From assembly GCF_001591825.1 (NCBI RefSeq), contig NZ_BCVQ01000014.1:25458-89457 (forward strand): 64,000 nucleotides of DNA, read 5' to 3'. Position numbers and translations under genes: made by a program. Every line of letters starts with the position of its first letter. The first letter of the stretch is position 1. The notes under the pieces were generated by a model. It searched no databases. It was not told where the DNA came from and worked only from the letters and a program-made list of their open reading frames with translations. This document shows, piece after piece, positions 16,176-24,863 of this stretch. The stretch is from Rossellomorea vietnamensis NBRC 101237. GTDB lineage: Bacteria > Bacillota > Bacilli > Bacillales > Bacillaceae_B.

Positions 16176-17144
16176 ATGAGTGACGTATTGACAAATCAAC
16201 CAATGACGGAAGATGAGCGTATGGCTCATTTTATGAAAAAGATCGAAAATGACGAAAAAATAGAAGCCGATGATTGGATGCCGGATGAATACCGGAATGC
16301 GCTGATCAAGCTGATCTCCATGCACGGCATCAGTGAAATCATGGGGGCACTCCCTGAGAAGGAGTGGGTCCCGAAAGCACCTACCCTTAGAAGAAAACTG
16401 GGAATCATGGCGAAGGTTCAGGATGAGATGGGGCACGGACAGCTTCTGCTTCGTGTAGCGGAAGATTTAATGAAGCCTTACGGGAAAACGAGAGAGCATA
16501 TCATGAGAGATTTGTTTTCCGGAGATTTAAAGTTTCATAACGTCTTTCATATGGAGGCACCGACATGGGGGGACGCAGGATTGATCGGCTGGCTTGTGGA
16601 TGGGGCGGCGATCATCACACAAACGAATATGCTTCATGCTTCCTACGGACCGTACGCCAGGGCGCTGAAGAGGATTTGTGCCGAGGAGGTATTCCATGCC
16701 CAGCATGGTGAGGCGATCATCATGGCTCTCGCAGAAGGAACACCGGATCAGAAGGCACTGGTCCAGGATGCGGTGGACCGTTGGTGGGAATCGCTTCTGA
16801 TGTTCTTTGGACCTGGTGATGCGAAGACGACGGGCTCTTCCAAGCAGGATATTACCATCAAGTACAACATCCGGACGAAAACGAATGAACAGCTTCGACA
16901 GGACTTTTTCACGAAATATGTTCCAAGGATGCTGTCATTGGGACTGACGCTCCCGGATGAAACCATGTACTTTGATGAAGAACAGGACTTATGGATTTAT
17001 AAGCAGCCAGACTGGAGCCGCTTTAAGGAAATCATTCGCAACAACGGGCCGAAATCGAAGGATCGCCTCCGTTTAAGGGAATTATCCTACGATAACAATG
17101 CGTGGGTCCGGGAAGCATTAAGCCCTGGTGACCGAGTAAGTTAG
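16176..17144 (+). CDS. paaA: Phenylacetyl-CoA 1,2-epoxidase, catalytic subunit PaaA
   Basis: A 322-residue diiron ferritin-like protein, the catalytic subunit of the multicomponent monooxygenase that epoxidises the ring of phenylacetyl-CoA. The diiron ligand motifs are visible as QDEMGHGQLL and CAEEVFHAQHGEAI, with further carboxylates around the VDGAAIITQTN region. The start at 16176 has AAGGAGG 7 nt before it; the frame extends 10 codons upstream into the hairpin. It is followed by paaB, paaC and paaD in the usual order. The electron-transfer subunit PaaE is not encoded in this cluster. Confidence 0.95.
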   Translation: MSDVLTNQPMTEDERMAHFMKKIENDEKIEADDWMPDEYRNALIKLISMHGISEIMGALPEKEWVPKAPTLRRKLGIMAKVQDEMGHGQLLLRVAEDLMKPYGKTREHIMRDLFSGDLKFHNVFHMEAPTWGDAGLIGWLVDGAAIITQTNMLHASYGPYARALKRICAEEVFHAQHGEAIIMALAEGTPDQKALVQDAVDRWWESLLMFFGPGDAKTTGSSKQDITIKYNIRTKTNEQLRQDFFTKYVPRMLSLGLTLPDETMYFDEEQDLWIYKQPDWSRFKEIIRNNGPKSKDRLRLRELSYDNNAWVREALSPGDRVS

Positions 17145-17160
17145 AAGGGAATGAGAAGAG

Positions 17161-17517
17161 ATGTCAGACAAGGGTCAGAACTTTTATCAGGAATTTGAAG
17201 TGTTCAGTAAACGGTCGGACGGAGCACAGATGCAGCATCAGTTCAGTCTGCTGGCTCCCAACCATGAGCTTGCCATGGTGATGGCTCAAGAGAATTTCAT
17301 GAGAAGAGAGCCTGTTTCGGATATATGGGTAGTGAAACGGTCGGATGTCCGGATGATGACGCCTGAAGAAAGAGAGAGCGTCTCCCGTCTTGATAATAAA
17401 GATTACCGTAACGCCAAGGGCTACGGCTATTTGAAAAAGAAGTGGAGACAGTACGAACAGGAAATGCTTGATGAGAAAGAAATCATGTCGTGGGGAGAGT
17501 TGGTGAAGAAGAAATGA
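17161..17517 (+). CDS. paaB: Phenylacetyl-CoA epoxidase subunit PaaB
   Basis: A 118-residue protein of the PaaB family, a small subunit that bridges PaaAC heterodimers in the epoxidase. FEVFSKRSDGAQMQHQFSLLAPNHELAMVMAQENFMRREPVSDIWVV is the typical family region. Its stop overlaps the start of paaC (ATGA), so the two are translationally coupled. It is slightly longer than the usual 95-residue Gram-negative form, because of a charged C-terminus. Confidence 0.93.
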   Translation: MSDKGQNFYQEFEVFSKRSDGAQMQHQFSLLAPNHELAMVMAQENFMRREPVSDIWVVKRSDVRMMTPEERESVSRLDNKDYRNAKGYGYLKKKWRQYEQEMLDEKEIMSWGELVKKK

Positions 17518-18332
17518 ACGTGAAAAGTCTACAGGACATACCGAATGCAGATTATAAGGAAGCCCTCTTGAGCCTCTTATATCAGCTGGCTGATGACGAT
17601 TTCATCCTTGCTTACCGGGGATCTGAATGGCTGGGGCTCGCTCCCCATATCGAGGAGGATGTCGCGTTTTCTTCCATCAACCAGGACACAATGGGGCATG
17701 CGACCATGTTTTATCAGCTTCTTGAAGAGTTGGGGGAAGGCGATCAGGACCATCTCGCCCATGGTCGAAAAGCGGTCGAAAGAAGAAATGCCATTCTCCT
17801 TGAAGAAGTGAACGGACCCGGAAACTACATGGAGGAACCACGCTATGATTGGGCCTTTGCCGTGGTGCGGCATTATTTTTACAGTGTGGCGAAAAAAGTG
17901 CGGATCGATGCACTTAAGAATTCTTCCTATGAACCACTAGCCGAGATGGCCGTCAAGATCAACACAGAATTGTACTACCACCTGCTTCACTGGAAAACCT
18001 GGTTCATTCAGTTGATGAATGCAGGCGGGGAAGCAAGGGAGCGTATGAATAAGGCAATGGAAAGAGTGCTGGAAGAATTCGCTGGGGTCCTGACCCTGGG
18101 GCCAAGGGGGAAAGAAATGTCCCAAATGGCATTGATTGAAGGGGAAGAAAGTTTAACAAAACGTTGGGAGCTCGCGCTCGAGCCGGTCTTCAGGTCCTGT
18201 CAACTATCCTTTCCGCCGATTGTTGGCATGAAAAAGGGGAATGGACGCTTAGGTGAACACACATCTGAACTGGATACGGCACTTTCGACCTTAAGCGAAG
18301 TCTATCAAACAAATCCGGCTGCAAGCTGGTAA
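17514..18332 (+). CDS. paaC: Phenylacetyl-CoA epoxidase structural subunit PaaC
   Basis: A 272-residue ferritin-like protein, the non-catalytic partner of PaaA. The family segments ALLSLLYQLADDDFILAYRGSEWLG, EEDVAFSSINQDTMGHA and LYYHLLHWKTWF are clear. The ATG at 17514 overlaps the paaB stop; a GTG at 17490 would add 8 residues and lacks a good ribosome binding site. PaaC holds PaaA in its active form. Confidence 0.94.
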   Translation: MNVKSLQDIPNADYKEALLSLLYQLADDDFILAYRGSEWLGLAPHIEEDVAFSSINQDTMGHATMFYQLLEELGEGDQDHLAHGRKAVERRNAILLEEVNGPGNYMEEPRYDWAFAVVRHYFYSVAKKVRIDALKNSSYEPLAEMAVKINTELYYHLLHWKTWFIQLMNAGGEARERMNKAMERVLEEFAGVLTLGPRGKEMSQMALIEGEESLTKRWELALEPVFRSCQLSFPPIVGMKKGNGRLGEHTSELDTALSTLSEVYQTNPAASW

Positions 18333-18344
18333 AGGATGAGGGAA

Positions 18345-18824
18345 ATGACTGCTACCGTTTTAGATGTTCTTCAAACAGTGAAAGATCCTGAAATCGATTC
18401 CATCAGCATTGTGGATCTCGGAATGGTCAATCGCGTCGATCAACAGGAAGGAAATCTTGTGATCGAGCTTCTTCCCACTTTTGTAGGATGTCCTGCACTG
18501 GACATCATTAAAGGCAATGTGGAGAAGGCTTGCAGGGAACAACTGGACGTCCGATCTGTACAGGTGGAGTTCGTCTATTCTCCTCCATGGACATCGGACC
18601 GACTGACGATGAATGGACGGGAGCGGCTGAAGGAATTCGGCATTGCGCCGCCTCCAGAACATTTTACAGGGGAAGAAGATTGGGAGATTCATTGCCCGTA
18701 CTGTGATTCCGCCTATACGTCCATGGAGAATCTGTTCGGGCCCACCGCCTGCAGAAGCATCCTCTACTGCAAACAGTGCCGGAACCCGTTCGAAGCCATG
18801 AAACCTATTTCCACGATGATGTAA
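18345..18824 (+). CDS. paaD: Phenylacetate degradation protein PaaD (MIP18/DUF59 family)
   Basis: A 159-residue protein. The first 100 residues are a DUF59/MIP18 domain (TVKDPEIDSISIVDLGMV, PTFVGCPALDIIKGNV), as in iron-sulfur or diiron maturation factors. The C-terminus has a four-cysteine ribbon (CPYCDSAY ... CRSILYCKQC) typical of PaaD. It is needed for a functional epoxidase, probably by maturing the metal site. AAAGG at 18331-18335 favours the ATG at 18345 over the one at 18336. Confidence 0.93.
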   Translation: MTATVLDVLQTVKDPEIDSISIVDLGMVNRVDQQEGNLVIELLPTFVGCPALDIIKGNVEKACREQLDVRSVQVEFVYSPPWTSDRLTMNGRERLKEFGIAPPPEHFTGEEDWEIHCPYCDSAYTSMENLFGPTACRSILYCKQCRNPFEAMKPISTMM

Positions 18825-18865
18825 AAATCTAGTAAACTACTGAAAACTAAAGGAGAGATTCCATT

Positions 18866-19174
18866 ATGGTAAAACTGATTGCGTTATATAAGCACCCTGA
18901 AAATAAAGAGAAATTCGATGAGCATTACTTCAATACCCACGGTCCGATCACAGCGAAGATTCCCGGCTTGAAGAAGATGGATGTCACTCGCATTGTCGGA
19001 TCTCCGATGGGTGGGGAAGGCAAATATTACTTAATGTGCGAAATGTATTATGAAAGCCATGAAGCACTGAAGGCAGCCATGAAATCCGACGAAGGAAAAG
19101 CTTCCGGGAAGGACCTTATGGGCTTTGCCGCAGATCTAGTCACCCTTATGATCGGCGAAGAAGTGAATGAATAA
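18866..19174 (+). CDS. EthD family protein
   Basis: A 102-residue alpha/beta ferredoxin-like fold protein of the EthD family (VKLIALYKHPENKEKFDEHYFNTHGPITAKIPGLKKM). EthD proteins accompany oxygenase or acyl-CoA pathways but their activity is poorly defined. Here it sits between paaD and paaF and overlaps paaF by 8 nt, so it belongs to the Paa operon. It may handle an unstable ring intermediate; this is only a guess from position. Confidence 0.82.
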   Translation: MVKLIALYKHPENKEKFDEHYFNTHGPITAKIPGLKKMDVTRIVGSPMGGEGKYYLMCEMYYESHEALKAAMKSDEGKASGKDLMGFAADLVTLMIGEEVNE

Positions 19175-19946
19175 AGAGTACGAATATATCGTAGTGAGCG
19201 AGAGGGACGGACTGGGTTTCATCGAACTGAACAGACCGAAAGTCCTGAACGCCATCAATCGTCCCATGGTATCGGAACTGGTCCATGCTTTCGAAGCGTT
19301 TGACCGGAACGACAATGTGAAAGTGATGGTGTTATCCGGCAGGGGGAGAGCGTTCGCCGCAGGGGCGGATATTGATGAAATGGCAGAGGACGGGGCCATT
19401 GATCTGGAGCTCTTGAATCAATTCACCGAATGGGACCGCCTTGCCTGGATCAAGAAGCCGATCATCGGAGCGGTCCAGGGGTTTGCGTTAGGTGGCGGAT
19501 TTGAGCTTGCCCTTTGCTGTGACCTTTTATTCGCAACGGAGGATGCAAGTTTCGGTTTTCCCGAAGTGAATCTTGGGGTCATGCCGGGAGCAGGCGGGAC
19601 ACAAAGGCTTACCAAGTTGATCGGGAAATCCCGTGCTATGGAATGGCTGTTATCCGGAGATATGTTCACAACCTCCCAAGCACTCCAATGGGGAGTCATC
19701 AACCGGACGATCCCTAAAGAGATATTAATGGAAGAAACAGAGAAATTTGCGAGAAAATTGGCTGCCAAGCCTCCGCTTTCCCTTCGCTTGATCAAGGAGT
19801 CAGTACATAAAGCCGTGGATTCCTCGATTTATGAAGGAATGCAGTATGAGCGTAAAAACTTCTATCTCCTTTTTGCCTCGGAAGACCAGAAAGAAGGCAT
19901 GAAGGCTTTCGTGGAAAAACGCAAACCTGATTTCAAAGGAAAATAA
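19167..19946 (+). CDS. paaF: Enoyl-CoA hydratase (PaaF-like crotonase)
   Basis: A 259-residue crotonase. The oxyanion-hole segments are FAAGADIDEM and GFALGGGFELALCCD. The second catalytic Glu lies in FPEVNLGVMPGAGGTQR, which makes it a true hydratase. In the Paa pathway this enzyme hydrates 2,3-dehydroadipyl-CoA. Its start overlaps the EthD gene. Assignment as PaaF instead of another crotonase is by context, since the next gene is clearly PaaG-like. Confidence 0.85.
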   Translation: MNKEYEYIVVSERDGLGFIELNRPKVLNAINRPMVSELVHAFEAFDRNDNVKVMVLSGRGRAFAAGADIDEMAEDGAIDLELLNQFTEWDRLAWIKKPIIGAVQGFALGGGFELALCCDLLFATEDASFGFPEVNLGVMPGAGGTQRLTKLIGKSRAMEWLLSGDMFTTSQALQWGVINRTIPKEILMEETEKFARKLAAKPPLSLRLIKESVHKAVDSSIYEGMQYERKNFYLLFASEDQKEGMKAFVEKRKPDFKGK

Positions 19947-19958
19947 GGAGGCTGCACT

Positions 19959-20732
19959 ATGTTTGAAACGATTAACTATGAAGTGAAGAATAACGTAGCC
20001 TGGATCACCCTGAATCGTCCCGATAAGCTGAATGCATTCATCCGTCAACTGAATATGGAAATTCAAAAGGCGGTAAAAGAGTCGTCGCGAAATGAAGAAG
20101 TGAGAGCCATCGTCATCACGGGGGAAGGCAGGGCCTTCTGCTCAGGGCAGGATCTGAGTGAAGTGGATGAAAGCATGGATCACGGTGAAGTGCTGCGGAA
20201 TCATTACGGGCCGATGGTGAAGGAAATCGAGCAGTGCGAAAAACCTGTCATCGCCGCTGTCAATGGAGTGGCTGCAGGAGCGGGGTTCAGCCTTGCGCTT
20301 GCATGTGATTTCAGGCTCGTGTCAGAGAAAGCGAGCTTCATTCAGGCATTCGTGCATGTCGGTCTCGTTCCGGATTCAGGAAATCTTTATTATTTATCAA
20401 AGATTGTTGGATATGCCAAAGCCCTTGAGCTGGCCGTATTTGGAGAGAAAATCAAAGCGGATGAGGCGGAGAAACTGGGTCTTGTCACAAAGCTCATTTC
20501 AATTGATGAGTGGCAGGAAGAGACGAGAGCCTTTGCCGAAAGGATCGCCTCCATGCCGACAAAGGCAATCGGCTTGATGAAGCGCTTATTGAAGGGAAGT
20601 GCGGATCTGTCCTTCAACGAATACTTGGAAAAAGAAGCATGTGCCCAGCGGATCGCAGGCAAGACAGAGGATCACCGCGAAGGTGTGACAGCCTTCATGG
20701 AGAAAAGAAAACCAGCCTTTCACGGAAAATAA
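19959..20732 (+). CDS. paaG: 1,2-epoxyphenylacetyl-CoA isomerase (PaaG-like crotonase)
   Basis: A 257-residue crotonase-fold isomerase. It has FCSGQDLSEV and GVAAGAGFSLALACDF for the oxyanion hole. In place of the hydratase Glu it has VGLVPDSGNLYYL, the VPDSG Asp that is catalytic in PaaG. PaaG turns the 1,2-epoxide into oxepin-CoA and later shifts a double bond. The AAGGAGG site is good. It is between paaF and an aldehyde dehydrogenase. Confidence 0.88.
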   Translation: MFETINYEVKNNVAWITLNRPDKLNAFIRQLNMEIQKAVKESSRNEEVRAIVITGEGRAFCSGQDLSEVDESMDHGEVLRNHYGPMVKEIEQCEKPVIAAVNGVAAGAGFSLALACDFRLVSEKASFIQAFVHVGLVPDSGNLYYLSKIVGYAKALELAVFGEKIKADEAEKLGLVTKLISIDEWQEETRAFAERIASMPTKAIGLMKRLLKGSADLSFNEYLEKEACAQRIAGKTEDHREGVTAFMEKRKPAFHGK

Positions 20733-20756
20733 TTCAATCAAAAAGGAGATGGAGTT

Positions 20757-22274
20757 ATGTCTACAGTAAAAGAGCAAAGCTTTGAAGTCCTTGAAATGAA
20801 AAGAGAGCATTATTCATTGGTGATCAACGGTCAGCGTATGGAAAGCACCTCTGGGGAAACCTTCACGACATACAACCCGGCAACAGGTGAGGCAATCGCC
20901 ACTGTTTCACTGGCATCAACAGAAGATGCGGAAAAAGCGGTAGAGGCAGCAAGGAATGCATTCGACTTCGGTAAGTGGAAGAAGTTCCCGATCAATAAAC
21001 GTTCCCGTGTCCTTAATAAAATTGCAGGCATTATGAGATCCCGTTTCAATGAACTGGTTTCCCTTGAAATCATGGACAGCGGGAAATCGTTATCCGCGGC
21101 ACAAGGTCAAGTGATGCAGGCAATCGAAGACTTTGAATTCTATGCAGGGGCGATCGTGGGTCACCGCGGAACGGTCAATAACGTACCGGGTCAATTCACA
21201 AACGTCGCAGAGAAAGAACCGGTCGGTGTCTGTGCCCAGATCATCCCGTGGAATTATCCATTGATGATGGCAGCGTGGAAGATCGCCCCGGCCATTGCCG
21301 CAGGCTGCTCGGTTGTCGTGAAACCTGCAACCCTTACTCCTCTGACTGCCATTGTACTAGGTGAAATCTGTATTGAAGCGGGAGTACCTGAAGGGGTCGT
21401 CAACGTCATTCCGGGTGCGGGTTCTTCTGTCGGTAATTATTTAGTGGAGCATGAAAAGGTTGATAAAGTGGCCTTCACCGGTTCCACTCCGATCGGAAAA
21501 AACATCATGGAAAAAGCGTCTCAAACATTAAAGAGGGTCACGCTTGAATTAGGCGGGAAATCCCCGAATATCGTGTTTGAGGATGCCGATGTAGATGCTG
21601 CTGTAGATGGTTCCCTGTTCGGAATCTTCTATAATACAGGACAGTCCTGTGAAGCGCGTTCCAGATTATATGTGCACGAAGATATCTACGATGAGTTCAT
21701 GGAGAAGTTCGTTGAGAAGACGAAGAAGCTGAAACTTGCCGATCCCCATGACAAAGGAACACATATCGGGGCGATCATCAACCAGGGTCAGCTGGATACG
21801 ATCGATGGATATGTCCAGTCGGCCAAAGAAGAAGGAGCAACGATTTTAGCCGGAGGAAGCACAGCCAAGGTGGAAGGCTTCGAAAACGGCTACTGGTATG
21901 AACCGACGATCATCACCGATGTAAACCACGATATGAAGGTGGTAAAAGAAGAAATCTTCGGACCTGTCGTGGTTGTAATGAAGTTCAAGGATGAAAAAGA
22001 AGCGATCAAACTGGCAAACGACAGCGAATATGGTCTCGGTTCAGCGGTGTGGACCCAGAATCATGGGCGTGCGACAAGAGTATCGAAGGCGATCCAGGCA
22101 GGTATCGTCATGGTGAACTGCCCGTTCTCGGCTTTCCCGGGGACTCCATTCGGAGGCTACAAGCAGTCCGGGTTCGGCCGTGAGCTCTGTGTCGAAACGC
22201 TGGATCTGTATACTGAAACGAAGAGTATTATTTCATACTTCGGAAACCGTCCGTTAAATCCATTTGGCGTATAA
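20757..22274 (+). CDS. Aldehyde dehydrogenase in the Paa operon (ring-cleavage semialdehyde or phenylacetaldehyde)
   Basis: A 505-residue NAD(P)-dependent aldehyde dehydrogenase with IIPWNYPLMMAAWK, FTGSTPIGK, LELGGKSPNIV (general base Glu) and NTGQSCEA (catalytic Cys). In E. coli ring opening is done by PaaZ, a fusion of such a domain with a MaoC-type hydratase. Here only the dehydrogenase part exists. It may oxidise 3-oxo-5,6-dehydrosuberyl-CoA semialdehyde, as the separate enzyme of some other bacteria does. A phenylacetaldehyde dehydrogenase role is the alternative. A weak hairpin (22287-22314) separates it from paaH. Confidence 0.85.
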   Translation: MSTVKEQSFEVLEMKREHYSLVINGQRMESTSGETFTTYNPATGEAIATVSLASTEDAEKAVEAARNAFDFGKWKKFPINKRSRVLNKIAGIMRSRFNELVSLEIMDSGKSLSAAQGQVMQAIEDFEFYAGAIVGHRGTVNNVPGQFTNVAEKEPVGVCAQIIPWNYPLMMAAWKIAPAIAAGCSVVVKPATLTPLTAIVLGEICIEAGVPEGVVNVIPGAGSSVGNYLVEHEKVDKVAFTGSTPIGKNIMEKASQTLKRVTLELGGKSPNIVFEDADVDAAVDGSLFGIFYNTGQSCEARSRLYVHEDIYDEFMEKFVEKTKKLKLADPHDKGTHIGAIINQGQLDTIDGYVQSAKEEGATILAGGSTAKVEGFENGYWYEPTIITDVNHDMKVVKEEIFGPVVVVMKFKDEKEAIKLANDSEYGLGSAVWTQNHGRATRVSKAIQAGIVMVNCPFSAFPGTPFGGYKQSGFGRELCVETLDLYTETKSIISYFGNRPLNPFGV

Positions 22275-22286
22275 AAAACATCAAGC

Positions 22287-22314
22287 AGGGGTTGTCCTAA
22301 CAAGGTCAACCCCT
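22287..22314 (+). other. Intercistronic hairpin before paaH
   Basis: AGGGGTTG and CAACCCCT pair with a 12-nt loop. No T run follows. It could attenuate or stabilise the transcript between the dehydrogenase and paaH. Confidence 0.4.
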
Positions 22315-22339
22315 TATTGCAAGAAAGGGGAAATGAAGG

Positions 22340-23215
22340 ATGACACAGCATATCGTGGTAGTGGGTTCAGGTGTGATGGGGAGAGGGATTGCCTATGTAA
22401 GTGCAACAGGTGGTTTCAGAACCACACTGGTTGATATTAAACAAGAGCAGTTGGATCACGCGAGAGAGGAAATCGAGCTCCTACTACAGAAGGGGATAGA
22501 AAGAAACAAGCTTACACAGCAGGAGTATGTAGAAGCAAAAGAACTGATGAGCTATTCAACGAATCTATCGATTGCCGTCAGGGATGCCGACGTGGTCATC
22601 GAAGCCGTTCCGGAAAAAACAGACATCAAGCGTGGCGTATTCGAGGTACTGGATGCCCATGCACCTGAGTATTGCTATTTGGCGACCAATACGTCCACCA
22701 TGAGTCCGACTGAAATCGGATCCTTTACGAAACGTCCGGATAAAGTGATTGCCATGCACTTTTTCAACCCTGTACATAAAATGCCACTCGTCGAAATCGT
22801 GCGGGGATTGGAAACGAGTGATGAAACAGCGGAGGTCATCGGGCAGGTGGCCCGCCTGATGGGGAAAGAGACAGTGGTAATCAATGAATTCCCCGGGTTT
22901 GTTACAAGCAGGATCTCGGCACTCGTCGGGAATGAAGCCTTCTACATGCTTCAGGAAGGACTCGGGTCTCCCGAGGAAATAGATAAAGCGATCAAGCTTG
23001 GCTTAAATTACCCAATGGGTCCCTTTGAACTGGGTGATTTAGTCGGATTGGATACACGATTGAATAATTTAAAGTATCTCCATGAAAAGCTTGGCGAGAA
23101 GTATCGTCCGGCGCCACTGTTAGAGAAGTACGTGAAGGCAGGCCGCCTTGGGAGAAAAACAGGCAAAGGGGTCTATGATTATTCAGCACCAAAAGAGAAG
23201 GAGCCCCAATCATGA
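22340..23215 (+). CDS. paaH: 3-hydroxyacyl-CoA dehydrogenase
   Basis: A 291-residue NAD-dependent 3-hydroxyacyl-CoA dehydrogenase. [20 protein letters not shown] is the Rossmann motif. [19 protein letters not shown] holds the catalytic His, and [12 protein letters not shown] and [18 protein letters not shown] come from the C-terminal helical domain. In the pathway it oxidises 3-hydroxyadipyl-CoA. Its stop overlaps the start of the thiolase gene by 4 nt. It is a single-domain form, not fused to a hydratase. Confidence 0.93.
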   Translation: MTQHIVVVGSGVMGRGIAYVSATGGFRTTLVDIKQEQLDHAREEIELLLQKGIERNKLTQQEYVEAKELMSYSTNLSIAVRDADVVIEAVPEKTDIKRGVFEVLDAHAPEYCYLATNTSTMSPTEIGSFTKRPDKVIAMHFFNPVHKMPLVEIVRGLETSDETAEVIGQVARLMGKETVVINEFPGFVTSRISALVGNEAFYMLQEGLGSPEEIDKAIKLGLNYPMGPFELGDLVGLDTRLNNLKYLHEKLGEKYRPAPLLEKYVKAGRLGRKTGKGVYDYSAPKEKEPQS

Positions 23216-24417
23216 GAGAGGTTGTCATTATCGATGCCGTCCGGACCCCGATCGGAAGATATAAAGGAGCTTTAAAAGAAGTTCGTCCTGATGACCTTGG
23301 AGCTCACGTCATCAAAGCCCTGGTGGAAAGGAATCCCCTTGTCCCCGTCCATACGATTGAAGAAGTGGTACTGGGAAACGCCAATGGTGCCGGAGAGGAT
23401 AACCGGAATGTCGCGCGGATGTCGACTCTCCTTGCGGGTCTTCCTGTCGAAGTCGGTGCGACGACCATCAATCGTCTATGCGGCTCAGGTCTGGACGCTG
23501 TGAACTATGCAGCAAGGGCCATTTTAGCAGGAGAAGGGGAGGTCTTCATAGCAGGTGGAACCGAAAGCATGACGCGGGCCCCGTACGTCATGGCCAAGCC
23601 TTCAAAAGAATTCCCGAGAGGCAATATGGAAATGTTCGATACGACGATCGGCTGGCGTTTCGTCAACTCCCGGCTGAAAGAAAAATACGGGACCGACTCC
23701 ATGCCGGAAACGGCTGAGAACGTGGCGAAGCAATTCGGCATTTCACGAGAAGAACAGGATCACTTTGCTTATTGGAGCCAGGTGAAGGCGAAGCGTGCCA
23801 TGGAAGAAGAACGTTTCAAAGAAGAGATTGTACCGGTGGAGCTTCGTGACCGAAAAGGAAATGTCTCTACCTTCATGATGGATGAGCATCCAAGACCCGA
23901 CACCAACAGTGAGAAGCTGCAGAAACTTAAGCCCCTGTTCCAGGGGGGGACCGTGACGGCCGGGAATGCTTCCGGTGTGAATGACGGAGCATCGGCCCTC
24001 TTACTCATGAGCAGGGAAAAGGCGGAAGAATTAGGCGTCACCCCTCTCGCCCGCTACATGACGTCAGCCACTGCGGGCCTTGAGCCTTCAGTCATGGGAC
24101 TGGGGCCGATCTATGCCACACAGAAGGTCCTGAAGCGCTCAGGCCTCGCCCTTGATCAGATCGGCTTGGTGGAGCTGAATGAAGCCTTCGCGGCCCAGTC
24201 CCTCGCCTGCATCCGCGAACTCGGACTGAACGAAGAAATCGTCAACGTCAACGGTGGAGCCATCGCCTTCGGTCATCCGCTTGGAGCAAGTGGCGCCCGT
24301 ATCCTTACCACCCTTCTCTATGAAATGAAGAAGAGGAAGGTACGATACGGCCTCTCCACCATGTGCATTGGAGTAGGTCAGGGAATCGCGACCCTCGTTG
24401 AAAATATAGAATCGTAA
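23212..24417 (+). CDS. paaJ: Acetyl-CoA C-acyltransferase (3-oxoadipyl-CoA thiolase)
   Basis: A 401-residue thiolase. The acyl-accepting Cys is in [12 protein letters not shown] (about residue 90). The base His is in [16 protein letters not shown], and the second Cys is in [10 protein letters not shown]. It would cleave 3-oxoadipyl-CoA, and in the Paa pathway also 3-oxo-5,6-dehydrosuberyl-CoA, to acetyl-CoA and succinyl-CoA. It is the last gene of the operon and is followed at once by a terminator. Confidence 0.93.
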   Translation: MREVVIIDAVRTPIGRYKGALKEVRPDDLGAHVIKALVERNPLVPVHTIEEVVLGNANGAGEDNRNVARMSTLLAGLPVEVGATTINRLCGSGLDAVNYAARAILAGEGEVFIAGGTESMTRAPYVMAKPSKEFPRGNMEMFDTTIGWRFVNSRLKEKYGTDSMPETAENVAKQFGISREEQDHFAYWSQVKAKRAMEEERFKEEIVPVELRDRKGNVSTFMMDEHPRPDTNSEKLQKLKPLFQGGTVTAGNASGVNDGASALLLMSREKAEELGVTPLARYMTSATAGLEPSVMGLGPIYATQKVLKRSGLALDQIGLVELNEAFAAQSLACIRELGLNEEIVNVNGGAIAFGHPLGASGARILTTLLYEMKKRKVRYGLSTMCIGVGQGIATLVENIES

Positions 24418-24419
24418 GT

Positions 24420-24442
24420 GCCCTGTTTTTGCAGGGTTTTTT
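24420..24442 (+). terminator. Terminator of the paa operon
   Basis: CCCTG-N6-CAGGG followed by T6. The stem is short but the T run is good, and the position directly after paaJ fits. Confidence 0.65.
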
Positions 24443-24491
24443 GTGATTAAGAGGTTTCCTTTTTAGAAAGGATAGACGTGAGGTGATAAAG

Positions 24492-24713
24492 ATGGAATTT
24501 GAAATCATGACAGTCGAAAGTGAAAGTCCCTGTCTCGTCGTTGCAGATGAAGATAACGGCAGATTTATGATCAGGAAGGCGGACACGAGCGGGGAAGTGT
24601 TCAACAGTCAGGAGGAGCTTGTACATTGGATCGAGGCAAACTGGTCCAAGGAAAAAGTCGTGAACACGTATGATTTTGTGAAGATGCTGGAGATGTTGAG
24701 GGTGTATCATTGA
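24492..24713 (+). CDS. Hypothetical protein, 73 residues
   Basis: An acidic 73-residue protein (MEFEIMTVESESPCLVVA at the start, Trp-containing ELVHWIEANWSKE near the end). I do not recognise it. The ATG at 24492 follows GAGGTGAT, a good site; a GTG at 24483 overlaps that site and is rejected. It lies between the paa operon terminator and paaX, in the same direction. Codon use looks normal, so I consider it a real gene. It might be a small ligand-binding or regulatory partner of the cluster, without direct evidence. Confidence 0.6.
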   Translation: MEFEIMTVESESPCLVVADEDNGRFMIRKADTSGEVFNSQEELVHWIEANWSKEKVVNTYDFVKMLEMLRVYH

Positions 24714-24810
24714 GGGACAGGCTCTTTGGGGGCCTGATTTTTTTATTTAGAATATGTATATAAGAATATTCATTTATCTTCCTGGATTTTTTATGCTATT
24801 ATATTTACTA

Positions 24811-24830
24811 AACGTAAAATTAACGTCATA
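24811..24830 (+). promoter_or_regulatory. Candidate PaaX operator (autoregulation of paaX)
   Basis: AACG-N7-AACGTCATA. A TATTAT at 24797-24802 could be the -10, which places this element on the start site. This is the expected spot for autorepression. Confidence 0.6.
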
Positions 24831-24863
24831 AATAAATGCAATAGGATAAAAGGAGAGGCAGCG

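Noticed and set aside
22287..22314. Full terminator between the aldehyde dehydrogenase and paaH
   Set aside because: The stem is only 8 bp with a large loop and there is no T run; paaH and paaJ belong to the same pathway, so read-through is expected.
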